Made by a program: the position numbers and the translations under genes. From NCBI GenBank assembly GCA_002633005.1, contig NMRA01000069.1, positions 968,275 to 1,032,274 on the forward strand: a stretch of 64,000 nucleotides of DNA, read 5' to 3'. Position 1 is the first letter of the stretch; each line of letters begins with the position of its first letter. Origin of the DNA: Phoronis australis (taxonomy: Eukaryota > Phoronida > Phoronidae). Below the pieces are notes generated by a model, which saw only the letters and a program-made list of their open reading frames with translations, was not told the origin of the DNA and made no database searches. Below, in pieces: positions 41,001 to 49,551 of this stretch.

Positions 41001-44000
41001 TACCTGTAACTGCCGTGTCATCTTGGCCATGTGGTGACTCCTGCCGGTCAAGCGAGTCGACCATCTTTTTCTCGTACTCTTTGTAGTTTTCATAGCGAGA
41101 CAACGAAGAGGCTCTTTCCAACGCGCCGCGTCGAACAGGCTACAAAGTACAGCACAGCATACAGAACTTTTCCAACGAGAACTAAGACGTTCTTTTGTTG
41201 TTTCGTCCAAAACTAATTACCAACAATCATTCTTATTTAAATTTAAAGTCACCTTCTTTAACAGAAACATATTTCTACTTTGAAAGTTGGTTTCTGGGAT
41301 TGGGAGAAACTGGCGTTTCGTTATTGCTTGAGACTTTGCTGGGCCCATAAAACGATCTGCCACGATGACGACCCGTCTTGTTGAGCCTAATTGCAACCAA
41401 CAACTATCTGTCTATTCTCTCAAGTCCGAAAATCGCCGATCATTTGAGGATCGAACAATTGAGATCTGTTTTGCAGCGGCAAGTGGCCTAAATCAGTGTC
41501 GAGTTCAATAATTGTCTCGCGATGAGAAAAATGTATCCAAAATCGTATTCTCAATGAGGTGGCACTGAATAGTTAGGCTGCGGCCGCGGCCAATTTGCAC
41601 TGCCAAAATATAGAAATTTTGGGGTAGGCCAAGTTTGGGGGCATTTTGTAGGTGGGCATTGCACGTAGGCTCAGTGAATGTGATTTGTTTGTATTTTTGA
41701 ACATGCTGTGAATAAAAAAAGGCCACTTTCTTGGCTGTAGCTGCACTCTTCTTCAAGATGGCGGCCCCCAGCTGCAATTGTGCATTGTTGGGTAGCGACC
41801 GAGAAATTGGCTGTGATTTTAGGTAGCCCTCAAACAAGCCAGAATTGCAAAAAAACTAGTTGGTTGACAGTACTTTTGGACCACATTTTCTGAATCAGTA
41901 GGAAATTTGCTTTCAGACTCTAAGGTTGGTTTTAGTCGTGCATCGGCAGGGAAGTGGTGTTTTTCGGGTGAAAAGTGCCGATTTTGCATTTTTTGCCCTT
42001 ATTTTTCTTAGTCTAGCTTGGTTTTCAGTGGGAATGAAATGGTCAAAAATACAAGAAAGAATAAAGTTTCTGTGCTCATCTGCTGGGCTTTTTATGTAAA
42101 ATAATTGAAAACATGCCATTCTTTGCATCCTGTTTTTGACAGAGTGAAGAAAAGGTTACAAATCAAGTGTTCTGTGCCTCCTTGAAAATACATGGCGATA
42201 TCTCACGAGATTCCGCGAGATCTTGCTATTCTAGCGATACACTAGTGTTGGTGAACACGTCCTAGAACGAGTTTATGACAGATGTAACGGTTCTAGTGAG
42301 CAAAGGTTCTAATTTGCAATGGACGAGCTGGAGAAGATAGTGCATTAATTCAAACCTTGGTCACGGACATGGCTTTTTCCAGGTTTTCGTGTGACGTAGA
42401 CAGAGTTGCCCTCTCTCCATGATACCACAGACCGGTAGACAAGACAAGCTGTCGGCGTTTTTGACACATTGTACAGATGAACATTTTGATCTGAAAGTAT
42501 TAATATCATTGCAGGAGCTGTCACTGCGAACAAACTGACATTATCGAAGAAAAAAACTTAGACGGTTTTTTAAGATCTGGTTCAACGCGAAATCTAAGCT
42601 GCAATCCACACGCTTGAACTCTAACACACTGGTGGTGGAGGGGAACATCGCTCGATGAATAGCAACGTATTGTAAGCATTTTTAACTGGTGAAATCACGG
42701 GCCCTGATTTCAGTGACTGACATGGTATACTGTGACACTTATCTCACAGGTTCAACTCATAACGAAGAAACTTTTGGGAGCGATTTATCACTCGTTGGGC
42801 AACAATAATCAAACCAAGGGATGAAAAGTAACGAGGAGAAACAATCATCATGCGCAAGCTGAAACGCTTGAACTTCCTAACGCCTACCTTTGTTGATAGG
42901 GAGGAGTCAAATTCACCGCAGTTAAGACACACGAATCTTTCACAGTCCATGCAGACGTTTTGACCTTCGCGTGTTCCATCGTCATTCTCGTTCAGCTGCG
43001 TCTGGTGACAGATTGGACAAAGTTGAGTTTTTGGAGACACGTGCGGAAGCGAAGATCTCCGATTGTGGTCAACGGCGTTTGCATAGTCGTTCAAATCTTT
43101 GGCTAATTCTCTGGAATATAAAATTTCCCTAAAAGTTGTCAAGCAACCAGGAAAAGGTTGTAGTTAGGCAAGTAATTTGTTTTGTCATGACACATGAGGA
43201 CTGTAAAAAGAAGTCGCGTGTTTCCAAAACAAAACGATATGGAGCTTGTGTCTGCAAGTCATGACTCGGCCGCGCTGTGTTTACCGCAGCTTTCTTAATG
43301 ATCCAGGAGTGGCAAATGAAAAACACTAGCACACACATTTCCAGGTTGATAGTGGCAGCTAACACAACAAAAATTACAAAATTGTGGGTAAATATTGCGA
43401 AAGGGACTTCGCAAATTGATCCGTATCTTGACGAATACTACACACATTCTATATTTTGCTTCAATAAGCATTAGAACTACAAACTTCATCAGGTCAGGAC
43501 GGGGTAATGTCAATGAAAAGGTTAATCCGAATACTGTCAAATTCTGCACCACTTTGGGTTCATACATGTACATGTATCGGCTCGTTTGTCTGGTGCAGAA
43601 TAACAACTTATTTGCCAATAGGTGGCTCTACCTATAACATAGACATTTTGAACAGCTCAAAATGTCAATAGAAGCCTAATGAATAAAAACCGTAGTTTTT
43701 GTCGTAAAATTAAAACGCTGAAAGGGACATTCTCGGAGCGAAAAGTAATTTTCAAGAAATTAGCATTAGCTGAACCAAATACCACGCGCGCTAAGTAGCC
43801 GAGCATTATAAGCGTGTTGAAATGAAAACAGGCCTTGAATAAAGCGAATGTCTGGCAGTCAACGGGAGAGTTGTTGATCTGTAACAAAATCACAAAAACA
43901 GAGAATATTTTGTTGTGTTATAGCTCTGGTCAAAGATAATAACATCAAAGACTCTATCCTATTCAAGAATAATCTTGAAATTGCACTAAAACTATAATAT

Positions 44001-47000
44001 CCTTTAATGAAACACTTCGACCATGATGTGTTGACGGAGGTTAATTGTTAACTAGAGCGGATGGAAAAATGCCGGGGCCTGTTTCCCAGAAATCCTTAAT
44101 GAAGGTACATACGCTGGCCACATTTCCGGGTTCCTCAATAAAATAAGTAATGAAAGGGTTACTTACCACCAGTTAGATATGGCTCTGAATTTGTGAAAAA
44201 AAAATGTTTTCATTGTTTTTCACCATATGGCATTTTTTATTGTTAAAATATATGCCGTTTTTGAAAACACACCCTCATTATCTAACGTTTCCAAATATAA
44301 TTTCTACAGTGTACTTATCTATAACCAATTTTTGTACGAAACCAAGTTGCAAAGGAGACTTACGGATATTCAAAAGTTTTGGCGCGCATATACGTTTACA
44401 ATCTGTAAAAATACGTTGTTAAGCTACGACATTTAGTGAAACTGGACCGTGGGGGGAGTTTAATCGTAAGTACTTTACGATGACGGTTGTAATGTCGATT
44501 TTGATTTTCACATGTTCAGTCCGAACATAAAAACATCACCTTTACTTCAGCTGTTGCAACGTTTTGTCACTTTTGAGTACAGTGTCGCCTTTTCAATAAC
44601 CTGCGGCAGTCTTAGTCGCGAACGGAGTTTGACAAAACGGGCAGTGGTGGGGATAAGCAAAATGGAAACTTGTTTGAATGCGTGAAATACCCTACATACA
44701 CGAGCGCTTACACGTAACGAACATAATTCGCCGGTTCCGCCGGGTTGACTGGCTAAGATGTCTCATTAGTTCTACTTCCGGCTTTTAAGCTTATCAGGTT
44801 GACCCCTCGGCACCAGCAAAGACAATACGGCCATCGTAATAACACAGTAACTGTCATGCGGTGATTTTTTGAAGTTGCTAAGCTTATGTAGGCAACTGAC
44901 ACAGGATTTATCTTGTGGTTTAAGCGGGTTGGTTATTGTCTGATCATCGAGCGAAGTTGGTGACACAAGATGAACTCATATCAAACACTGAACCCTATAA
45001 TCCTCATGCTGACCCTAACCCAAGTCCTTACTGGGAGTGACTTCATTTCCGTCTGATTTTCCGAATGGAATGGTGCCCTAACCTTTATAAGCACACACGT
45101 GTTTTTCAATTAGCTTACGAGAGCGAAGGATAGCTCGTGTCGATAATGGCGCGTAATTATTCCCCTGTCGGTCTGGTGAGAACAATGCGCAAGAGAAACT
45201 AACATTCAAATGCTTCTGTCTGGCAAAGTTCGTTGAAGTCAAGCGAACACTAATTCTTTTTACAACCCCATGGGATTGCCCAACGGTTGATGGATGGCGA
45301 AAAAATAAGATAGATATATTTAGTTATGCTGGACACATCACGTTCGTCATCACATCAAGCGGGGCCACCTTTTTAAAAGGCATTGATCTCTCTTGTCTTA
45401 CTGAGTATGAAAATAAAATTGAATCGCTTAAAGCGGCTATCAACCAACGTTCCGTCCAACTTTTCATTAGGCCTCGTGCCACTAAAAATAGGCCTCAGTT
45501 TGTTCCTTACTGAGGTGAGAAGTGATATTTTGTCTTGCAAAGTATTGACAGTTCGTTATTCCTTGAGAAGATTTCCCTCGGAGCTGTGATAGGTCAACTT
45601 ATAGAGCTTGACCTCAAGCAATAACAAACCTTGCGTTCTTACAAAGTCCCGACATCACATCCAATTTGACCAGGAAACAATGTGAGACCAATGTCATAAC
45701 GGCAAGTGGTCTAAATCAAAAGTTTTTTGGTGATGGAAGGCAGGTTTGTTGCCGTATAATGATACGCATATCGTTCTGATATAGCTGCGATAATTCACAA
45801 CCAAGAAGAAATCCGCTTGAATAGGTGTCTTGAGATCCCAGACTGGATGCTAATACCAAACAACCGCAAACTTCCAAATGGTAAATCCATTTGGAGAATG
45901 TTTACGGAAACATTATTTGTTTAGTAGGTGGAAACAAAAATTATGACCCACGCCACAGCAAGCTATCGTGGTCTCCAGTTCTCTCGAGGTGTTATTTTCA
46001 GTAAGCTCCAAGATCACTTTTAATCCGAGTACGTAACGAAATGTAGGAAGTTTTAAGTGGTAAGTTGTCTACAGAGGGTTTGTCACATTCGAGTCCATGT
46101 GTTTTGTTTTTGTGTGATTCCACTGTATTTGTCCCGTCTGTTACGTACAAAATTCTGCAGAATTCACTTCCGCTTAACTCTACCATATCTTCACCATATA
46201 GACTGCGACAAAAAATCGTTGAGTCGGGATGAACCAACAATTCGAGCGTAGTATAGTCGATTACACGATATCTTTAGTTGTAACGGAAGAGGCAAACAAT
46301 GAGGATAACATTATCAGAGCGTGACCGCCCTGCTAGTTTTCACGAGGAGTTGGAAATCTTTCCTCGTCAAACCCTTTCTCTACTTTGCCCTTTCGCCAGT
46401 CGTCGGCGTTCCATCCAGTTTTCCAACTCAACTTCTACTTCTTTTTCTGCGCGCGGTCTGGAAGCTGTCCCGGACATTTATCCCAGAAGATCCCAATTGC
46501 GTAAAGCGCATGCAGCTATTTGAAACCACCAAACTTTTCTGAGCTGACGAGGGTCGAGTTCAGCAACGCTATTATCTCGCTAAAAAAACAAGATCTCGCC
46601 TAATTCCGCGATATATCAACGTGTGTTTCCAAACAGAGCACGTGGTTTTGGCTAGATTTTTCTCGCCCCGAGGCAATTATTAAGCTCGGCACTGTACACA
46701 ATTTCAATTTATGATGATCAGCATTGTGTGCGTTTCTCTGCACACGGTTATGCAATTTAACGTTTCGGTGTCGGTGCGAAGTAATTCATCATTGTAGACG
46801 GTGGAATCAATACGAAAAAGAAGGCAGAACAAATTAAGTATATTTCAAATCAATTCCAAAACGTTGCTAGTACTTCGGTTGTTTGAAAACAACTTGAAGA
46901 TGAACTTTCGGTAGTGATGTTACGTCAATGTTAGAACTCCGAGTATGGAGTGTATTTTCGAAAAGACAATTTTAAGTTGGATCGGAGCCCGGGGTCTTAT

Positions 47001-48990
47001 CTATGTAATGTTCGAAATATAAATCGAAATATTTTTTAACATTTTCCGTTCTACTTTTTTACGAATTCAAGATAAGTGTCTCTCCCTCCTCCTGTATGGC
47101 TGATCCAAGTTCGAACTACGTTACCGAACGGTATGCACGAACTACTAACTTGCGGAGTCTGGCCCTCCAAATAGATGGACTACTTCAAGATACATGTTTT
47201 TAATTACACGTTGTTGTCATTCTGTAACGGAGTTCATTCGTAGTAAATGCTCAGCACCATTTAAAAATCTTTTTCCTACAGCCAGTTCATTTTCCACCAC
47301 GCTATTTCTAGTTTACTTAGATTTTGAATAGTTGACTGTATACAAAAAAGTAACAATTTGGTATACAGTGTAGGTCTATTCCCAGCAGCCTAATTTTATG
47401 CGAAAGTAAACAACAAACAGGTTAGTCAATTCAGTACTTTTCCAAGTAAAGAACTGATTATGTTCAGAAATCTGCAAGCACACAGGGAGCCAGAACAAGG
47501 CCAGAGTTGGATGACCTATCTCCATTGACGTCGATTAACTTTCTCGACAGATTCAAATACTTTTAAACATGCTCAGAACTTTCCAAAATTGGCTAAGGTT
47601 ATAGAGCATTAGTTTGTTTCCAAGCCGCAAGTTCTCTGGCGGCACTGCTAATGATTCACTAAAACACAGTAGTACATGTCTCCCCGTGAAGCCCCACAAC
47701 AAGAAAATTAACTAAAAGAACTTTACAGCGAAGTGTCGGACACAGAAGCAATCGCCAAACTCCATTTGATCGCAACAACGTGTGTGCAAAATTCTGAGTG
47801 CGAAATTTCTGATTTAAAAAACAACTGATGGAAAAAACAGGACAATTCATGTTGCCTACGCCATTGTAAAAGCTGTGCTGATTCACTGTTCTTTCTTGGT
47901 AAAACTGATCCAACAGACATGGTGCAGGCCTATTGCTACCGCTCACGGGCATAAACAGCAGGCTACAGGTGACACGCAATATATTTTGAACCACACCTGA
48001 GTTCACCTGCTCCAATTTCATTAAAATTTGACGCCTGCTGGTTTGGCATTGTAAGTTTTGTGATGCATCTGACGGCTACAATTAGCATTTACTTGGATTT
48101 TTTTAGTCTGTTCCGAGTGAAAGGTTTCCAGTTGTGGACTTCTTGACCCATTTTTTGCAGTCATGGCTTTTTAAAATCTTTATTGCTTGCTTGCGGGAAG
48201 TTGAAATTTAGGTGAAAATTATGATACCCATCAGACACAAACGATTTGTAAAAAAATCTGGCTGATCGTCACCAACTTTCCACGTGGTTTTTGTAATCTT
48301 GAGAGTTTTGACAGTCTCAATGCACTGTATCTCAGTTCGTAGAGATGGCGTGCAAATGGTGGCTTTAGGGTGAAAATAGATGTTTTGATGTATATTTGTT
48401 GTTCTTAAGAAGCGAGCTGAACTTTCCAGTAGCCATAAAAGATGGGCAAATAACTTTGAAATCAGACTTTATGCCATATTTTGTAAGTCTTTGGCTCAGT
48501 ATACAGTCCATATTTTCTTATTTTGTACGCACTGCGGAACAGACTCTTAAAGCTGCCACGACCTCACTTGTCACGCCCAAAATCAGCGAAAACTGCCACA
48601 GTATACAACTAGGCCGAGGAAATAAAAACAACAAAAAGACTCTGTAAGGAAACAGAAGAATAATATTCATGGCGCTTACCTTGTTCTCACTTCTTCATTT
48701 GAATCTAACTCTTTAGCGCGGGCCAAAACATCGGCAATTTGTTTCCGTTCGTCATCAGTGAGATGGCTTAAATCCAACTCCGGGGGTTTCGTCGGTGACG
48801 GCAATATTGTAGGAGAGCCACGAGCCGAAGACGCGGACGAGAGTCTGCCTCGCCTAGTTGAAGCTCGAGATATTTCGGACGCTATCGACATGGCGTCGGA
48901 GTTGGGTGTAGAAGCTGCACTCGACACGTTACCTTGAGATCCCAATTCGGAGCGGTTTGGATTCAGAGGCTGGCTATCTTCATTGCCCAT
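16889..48990 (-). CDS. Gene model: Piccolo/Fife/RIM-type presynaptic active-zone scaffold (18 exons, the last tentative)
   Basis: Active-zone cytomatrix proteins of this family organise synaptic vesicle release sites and tether calcium channels. I joined exons 48680-48990, 42888-43110, 42356-42490, 41004-41139, 38351-40692, 30874-32609, 27583-28145, 26844-26962, 26530-26605, 26175-26303, 24833-24941, 23405-23538, 22696-22892, 18978-19150, 18181-18362, 17489-17667 and 17158-17260, plus possibly 16889-17058. Every junction uses GT/AG and the phases match throughout, giving 2,338 codons with the last exon. Domain order: myristoylation-type N-terminus (1-6), zinc finger (135-187), disordered Ser/Pro region with coiled coils (about 225-1815), PDZ (about 1865-1960), C2A (about 2078-2205), RS-rich tail. 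The PDZ and C2A match vertebrate Piccolo best, while the zinc finger tail looks like RIM; Drosophila Fife combines both. The symbol is left empty because PCLO, Fife and RIM orthology cannot be separated by eye. Confidence 0.88.
17158..17260 (-). CDS. Scaffold exon 17: RS-repeat tail
   Basis: The acceptor follows TTAATTTCAG and the donor is GTAGGC. It encodes [20 protein letters not shown] and then VAIATNGTT, an Arg/Ser-rich disordered segment. It enters in phase 0 and leaves in phase 1. The mRNA must continue, because no stop codon is present before the donor. Confidence 0.75.
17489..17667 (-). CDS. Scaffold exon 16: end of C2A and Ser/Arg tail
   Basis: The acceptor follows CAATTATTGTAG and the donor is GTAGGG. 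It encodes [16 protein letters not shown], the last C2 strand (Piccolo: LDNTPRWYPLKEQ), then a basic Ser-rich tail ([20 protein letters not shown]). It enters in phase 1 and leaves in phase 0. Confidence 0.87.
18181..18362 (-). CDS. Scaffold exon 15: C2A, second half
   Basis: The acceptor follows TTTCGTTTCAG and the donor is GTGAGC. It encodes [20 protein letters not shown] and then [17 protein letters not shown]. Loop-3 aspartates D2171, D2173 and D2179 are all present, so calcium binding should be possible. It is very close to Piccolo ([17 protein letters not shown]). It enters in phase 2 and leaves in phase 1. Confidence 0.9.
18978..19150 (-). CDS. Scaffold exon 14: C2A, first half
   Basis: The acceptor follows TATTTTCACAG and the donor is GTAAGG. 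It encodes [20 protein letters not shown] and then [20 protein letters not shown], a type-I C2 fold like Piccolo C2A. Calcium-loop-1 aspartates are D2110 and D2116. It ends in phase 2 at PPKQ, close to where vertebrate Piccolo C2A receives an optional nine-residue insert. Confidence 0.9.
22324..22438 (+). CDS. Candidate first exon nested in a scaffold-gene intron
   Basis: The ATG has a good context (ACAATGGCG) and opens [20 protein letters not shown] followed by [17 protein letters not shown], ending at a GTAATT donor. If unspliced, the frame stops ten codons later at 48 residues. Composition is protein-like and amphipathic. It lies on the strand opposite the scaffold gene, in the intron between exons 13 and 14. 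No downstream exon was identified and the family is not recognised. Confidence 0.25.
22696..22892 (-). CDS. Scaffold exon 13: linker with Piccolo-like helix
   Basis: The acceptor follows TTCTTTTCAG and the donor is GTAAGG, phase 1 in and phase 0 out. The segment [16 protein letters not shown] resembles the Piccolo segment VDPKQLAAELQKVSL at the same place between PDZ and C2A. It ends in a charged stretch ([10 protein letters not shown]). Confidence 0.85.
23405..23538 (-). CDS. Scaffold exon 12: linker after PDZ
   Basis: The acceptor follows CTTGCAACAG and the donor is GTAAGT. It enters in phase 2, making a Met codon across the junction, and leaves in phase 1. The 44 residues are rich in Ser, Thr and Asp (for example [16 protein letters not shown]). 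No domain is recognised. Confidence 0.8.
24833..24941 (-). CDS. Scaffold exon 11: PDZ C-terminal half
   Basis: The acceptor follows TTCTTACAG and the donor is GTGAGT. It encodes [20 protein letters not shown] and then [15 protein letters not shown]. The LEWNG signature and the spacing match Piccolo (VLEWNGIPLTSKTYEEVQ). It enters in phase 1 and leaves in phase 2. Confidence 0.9.
26175..26303 (-). CDS. Scaffold exon 10: PDZ core
   Basis: The acceptor follows GTGTCTTTAG and the donor is GTAAGG. It encodes [14 protein letters not shown] followed by [13 protein letters not shown], which aligns almost residue for residue with the Piccolo PDZ (GIRLKIIGG, EIGAYIAKILPGG). The open frame continues upstream of the acceptor, but only this start gives the right phase and homology. 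Confidence 0.88.
26530..26605 (-). CDS. Scaffold exon 9: start of PDZ domain
   Basis: A 76-bp exon, phase 0 in and phase 1 out, with the acceptor after TACAG and a GTATGT donor. It encodes [19 protein letters not shown], which fits the first strand of the PDZ domain. The join to the next exon gives [16 protein letters not shown], close to the RIM and Piccolo carboxylate-loop region. Confidence 0.8.
26844..26962 (-). CDS. Scaffold exon 8: short linker before PDZ
   Basis: The acceptor follows GAAACTTCAG and the donor is GTATGA, phase 1 in and phase 0 out. It encodes 39-40 residues, including [17 protein letters not shown]. The short conserved-looking segment lies just upstream of the PDZ exons. 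Confidence 0.78.
27520..27560. repeat. 14-bp tandem repeat next to a splice donor
   Basis: Three units of CTGCAAGGGTGTTA (the third diverged) lie in the intron 20-60 bp from the donor of scaffold exon 7. Confidence 0.8.
27583..28145 (-). CDS. Scaffold exon 7: disordered linker
   Basis: The acceptor follows TCTTTTTAAG. It enters in phase 2, making an Arg codon across the junction, and leaves in phase 1 at a GTAAGT donor. It encodes about 187 residues rich in Ser, Asp, Arg and His with no recognised domain. The open frame is uninterrupted over its full length and is far longer than expected for intronic DNA in this window. Confidence 0.83.
29084..29222. mobile_element. MITE-like element, GCGTTCCGTAG ends
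   Basis: The left end GTGCGTTCCGTAGGGGCGAA and the reverse complement of the right end GGGTTCCGTAGACGCAAG form inverted repeats. It lies in the intron between scaffold exons 6 and 7. A relative lies at 34836, and single ends occur near 16632 and 50656. Confidence 0.5.
29490..29726. repeat. Inverted pair of tRNA-derived SINE-like arms
   Basis: Two arms of about 115 bp face each other with roughly 85% identity by eye. Each carries a Pol III B-box-like T-arm: GGTTCGAATCC on the minus strand (29581-29591) and GGTTCGTGTCCC on the plus strand (29625-29636). The spacer includes a Ser-tRNA-like segment (CTGCTAACC on the minus strand). No complete cloverleaf is present, so this is not a tRNA gene. 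Confidence 0.7.
30874..32609 (-). CDS. Scaffold exon 6: disordered region with coiled coils
   Basis: This exon has 1,736 bp (about residues 1050-1628). The acceptor follows AAATTTTCCAG and the donor is GTAAGA. The first part is polar and disordered. A predicted coiled coil runs from about [13 protein letters not shown] through [18 protein letters not shown], and a second one near the end contains [20 protein letters not shown]. Between them are many Ser-Pro pairs. Coiled coils before the PDZ domain are also found in Piccolo and Bassoon, where they mediate scaffold assembly. Confidence 0.86.
34836..34946. mobile_element. Second GCGTTCCGTAG element
   Basis: The left end AGAGTTCCGTAGACGCAAG and the reverse complement of the right end GTGCGTTTCGTGGAGGCGAA pair. 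It lies in the intron between scaffold exons 5 and 6. Confidence 0.5.
35138..35242. repeat. 21-bp tandem repeat with ACGTCAC core
   Basis: Five 21-bp units begin at 35138, 35159, 35180, 35201 and 35222. The second and third are identical (ACGTCACTGGTTTCGGTTTA). Four units carry ACGTCAC, a CRE half-site-like core. Confidence 0.85.
36328..37005 (+). CDS. Hypothetical 225-codon frame in a scaffold-gene intron
   Basis: An ATG-initiated frame of 225 codons lies on the opposite strand in the 5.7-kb intron between exons 5 and 6. It is rich in Phe, Tyr, Ile, Asn and Cys, as expected of AT-rich non-coding DNA, but a stop-free run this long in such DNA is uncommon. No signal peptide, domain or family is recognised. 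Confidence 0.15.
   Translation: MLHLYSKQLKGFIERRFDLKYLICLYLFLNSYIIQNNAFISEKNPTPIARKNMCVPKPHFLAHTHIPYIHICACVKRVLFSSYVISRFDVNVYHKQLTFQEHDLFGICSSVLCLGISRGGHLIRDVVKASNLSATADKKCVVDFHCSSLQNESFFKITMSIYIMYNEGYFPYDFNYVRFGYISIDSVINSNHVTFVYMHDNFLYCSNNMGVAKVCGNGKNSVSDR
37455..37545 (-). repeat. tRNA-derived SINE-like fragment
   Basis: On the minus strand an A-box-like TGGTAGCAGAGCAG and a B-box-like TGTTCGATTCC are spaced as in a tRNA. The ends do not form an acceptor stem. It lies inside the intron between scaffold exons 5 and 6. Confidence 0.45.
37670..37740. repeat. Short dispersed repeat (relative at 43915)
   Basis: CTCTGGTCAAAGATAATAAC followed by AAACTTCTATCC and AAGAACAATC-like blocks recurs at 43915-43985 in the same order. 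Both lie in scaffold introns. Confidence 0.5.
38351..40692 (-). CDS. Scaffold exon 5: giant disordered Ser/Pro exon
   Basis: At 2,342 bp this is the largest exon (about residues 269-1049). Near its start the motif SPPRSPK recurs at short spacing (three good copies, with two related Ser/Pro/Arg motifs after them). The middle is acidic ([16 protein letters not shown]), and the later part is a dense run of PxxP motifs ([28 protein letters not shown]) of the SH3-ligand type. Piccolo and Bassoon have similar low-complexity middles. The donor is GTAAGT after CAAAG. A 45-bp in-frame stretch inside it (38656-38700) has intron-like borders. Confidence 0.87.
41004..41139 (-). CDS. Scaffold exon 4: linker
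   Basis: The acceptor follows ACTTTGTAG and the donor is GTAAAT, phase 0 in and phase 1 out. It encodes a 45-residue linker rich in charged and Ser residues, including [20 protein letters not shown]. No domain is recognised. The assignment rests on the splice sites and on phase agreement with both neighbours. Confidence 0.75.
41578..41935. repeat. Dispersed repeat, copy 2 (relative at 5217)
   Basis: It carries the same ordered blocks as copy 1 (GCGGCCAATTT, TTCTTCAAGATGGCGGCCC, TTTAGGTAGCCCTCAAACAA, GTACTTTTGGACCA). It sits in the intron between scaffold exons 3 and 4. Confidence 0.55.
42356..42490 (-). CDS. Scaffold exon 3: last zinc-finger cysteine pair
   Basis: This 45-codon exon is in phase 0 at both ends and is bounded by a TACTTTCAG acceptor and a weaker GTTTGA donor. 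It supplies the fourth pair, CTMC (184, 187), followed by [16 protein letters not shown]. That segment resembles the RIM segment after its last pair (CNLCRKQQEILTKSGAWF), which is one reason to call the finger RIM-like. Without this exon the finger would have only six cysteines. Confidence 0.85.
42888..43110 (-). CDS. Scaffold exon 2: zinc finger, first six cysteines
   Basis: The acceptor follows TATATTCCAG and the donor is GTAGGC. Residues 104-178 carry CPIC (135, 138), CMDC (157, 160) and CLNC (165, 168), the first three pairs of a FYVE-related RIM/Piccolo zinc finger. The last CxxC pair is in the next exon. The open frame runs past the donor, but the phase-0 join to the next exon completes the finger. 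Confidence 0.88.
46985..47092 (+). mobile_element. Degenerate copy of the GGGCCCGGTCTC element
   Basis: It shares AACATTTTCCGTTCTACTTT and TTCAAGATAAGTGTCTC with the copies at 60418 and 61678, preceded by a decayed GCCCGGGGTCTTATC end. Confidence 0.5.
48680..48990 (-). CDS. Scaffold exon 1: start codon, myristoylation-type N-terminus
   Basis: The ATG at 48990 opens with MGNEDS, so Gly2 and Ser6 fit the N-myristoyltransferase consensus. Vertebrate Piccolo and Bassoon also begin MGNExS. Then comes a Ser/Arg/Pro-rich stretch, and from about residue 73 the helix [20 protein letters not shown], which resembles the Rab-binding helix before the zinc finger in RIM and Rabphilin. It ends at a GTAAGC donor in phase 2. 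The next exon lies 5.6 kb away. Confidence 0.85.
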
Positions 48991-49436
48991 ATTAACATAG
49001 ACGTATTCACTATATTAGAGGACTTCCGAGTAAGTTTAGTCTATCGCATCATTGTTCTGACGTCCTTGCAAAAAGTCGTTGGTGAATTCTGCACATCGAG
49101 ACCGATCCTTTCGAAACTGTGGCAAAAACACCTATTGCACGTTTCCTTTTGTGCTTTTATTCAGACGAAATCCATTTCGATTCATCTCGTCACAGCCCAT
49201 ATGCACCGAGAACTGAAATTAGAGAAAAAATAATACACTGTTAATGATACCATGAAATGTATCGGCTTAAGAGTAGAAATAACGAGTAGTCAAAACAACT
49301 AAATTGGATATGTGATAGCAGAGTAATTTTCAGAAATGCCATTTCATATTACACAATTTGCATTAAAGTGATATCAATTTGAAATGCAAGAGATCTAAGG
49401 TACATTTTGCCTTGGTGAATCTGTTTTAACTTGTGC

Positions 49437-49551
49437 GACGTTAGATCATTAAAGATGTAAACCCAAACAACACTAGGGGCCTGTTGAAAGTGACGTTAGA
49501 TCATTAAAGGTGTAAACCCAAACAACATTAGGGGCCTGTTGAAAGTGACGT
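49437..49551. repeat. 55-bp tandem duplication
   Basis: Two head-to-tail copies of a 55-bp unit starting GACGTTAGATCATTAAAG differ at only a few bases, followed by the start of a third (GACGTTA). The unit contains GGGGCCTGTTGAAAG, a motif like the ends of other short elements here. Confidence 0.85.

Noticed and set aside
46299-46542. Two overlapping plus-strand frames of about 74 codons
   Set aside because: Both frames, and part of the reverse strand, are open because the local composition is GC-richer. There are no splice sites and no recognised family.
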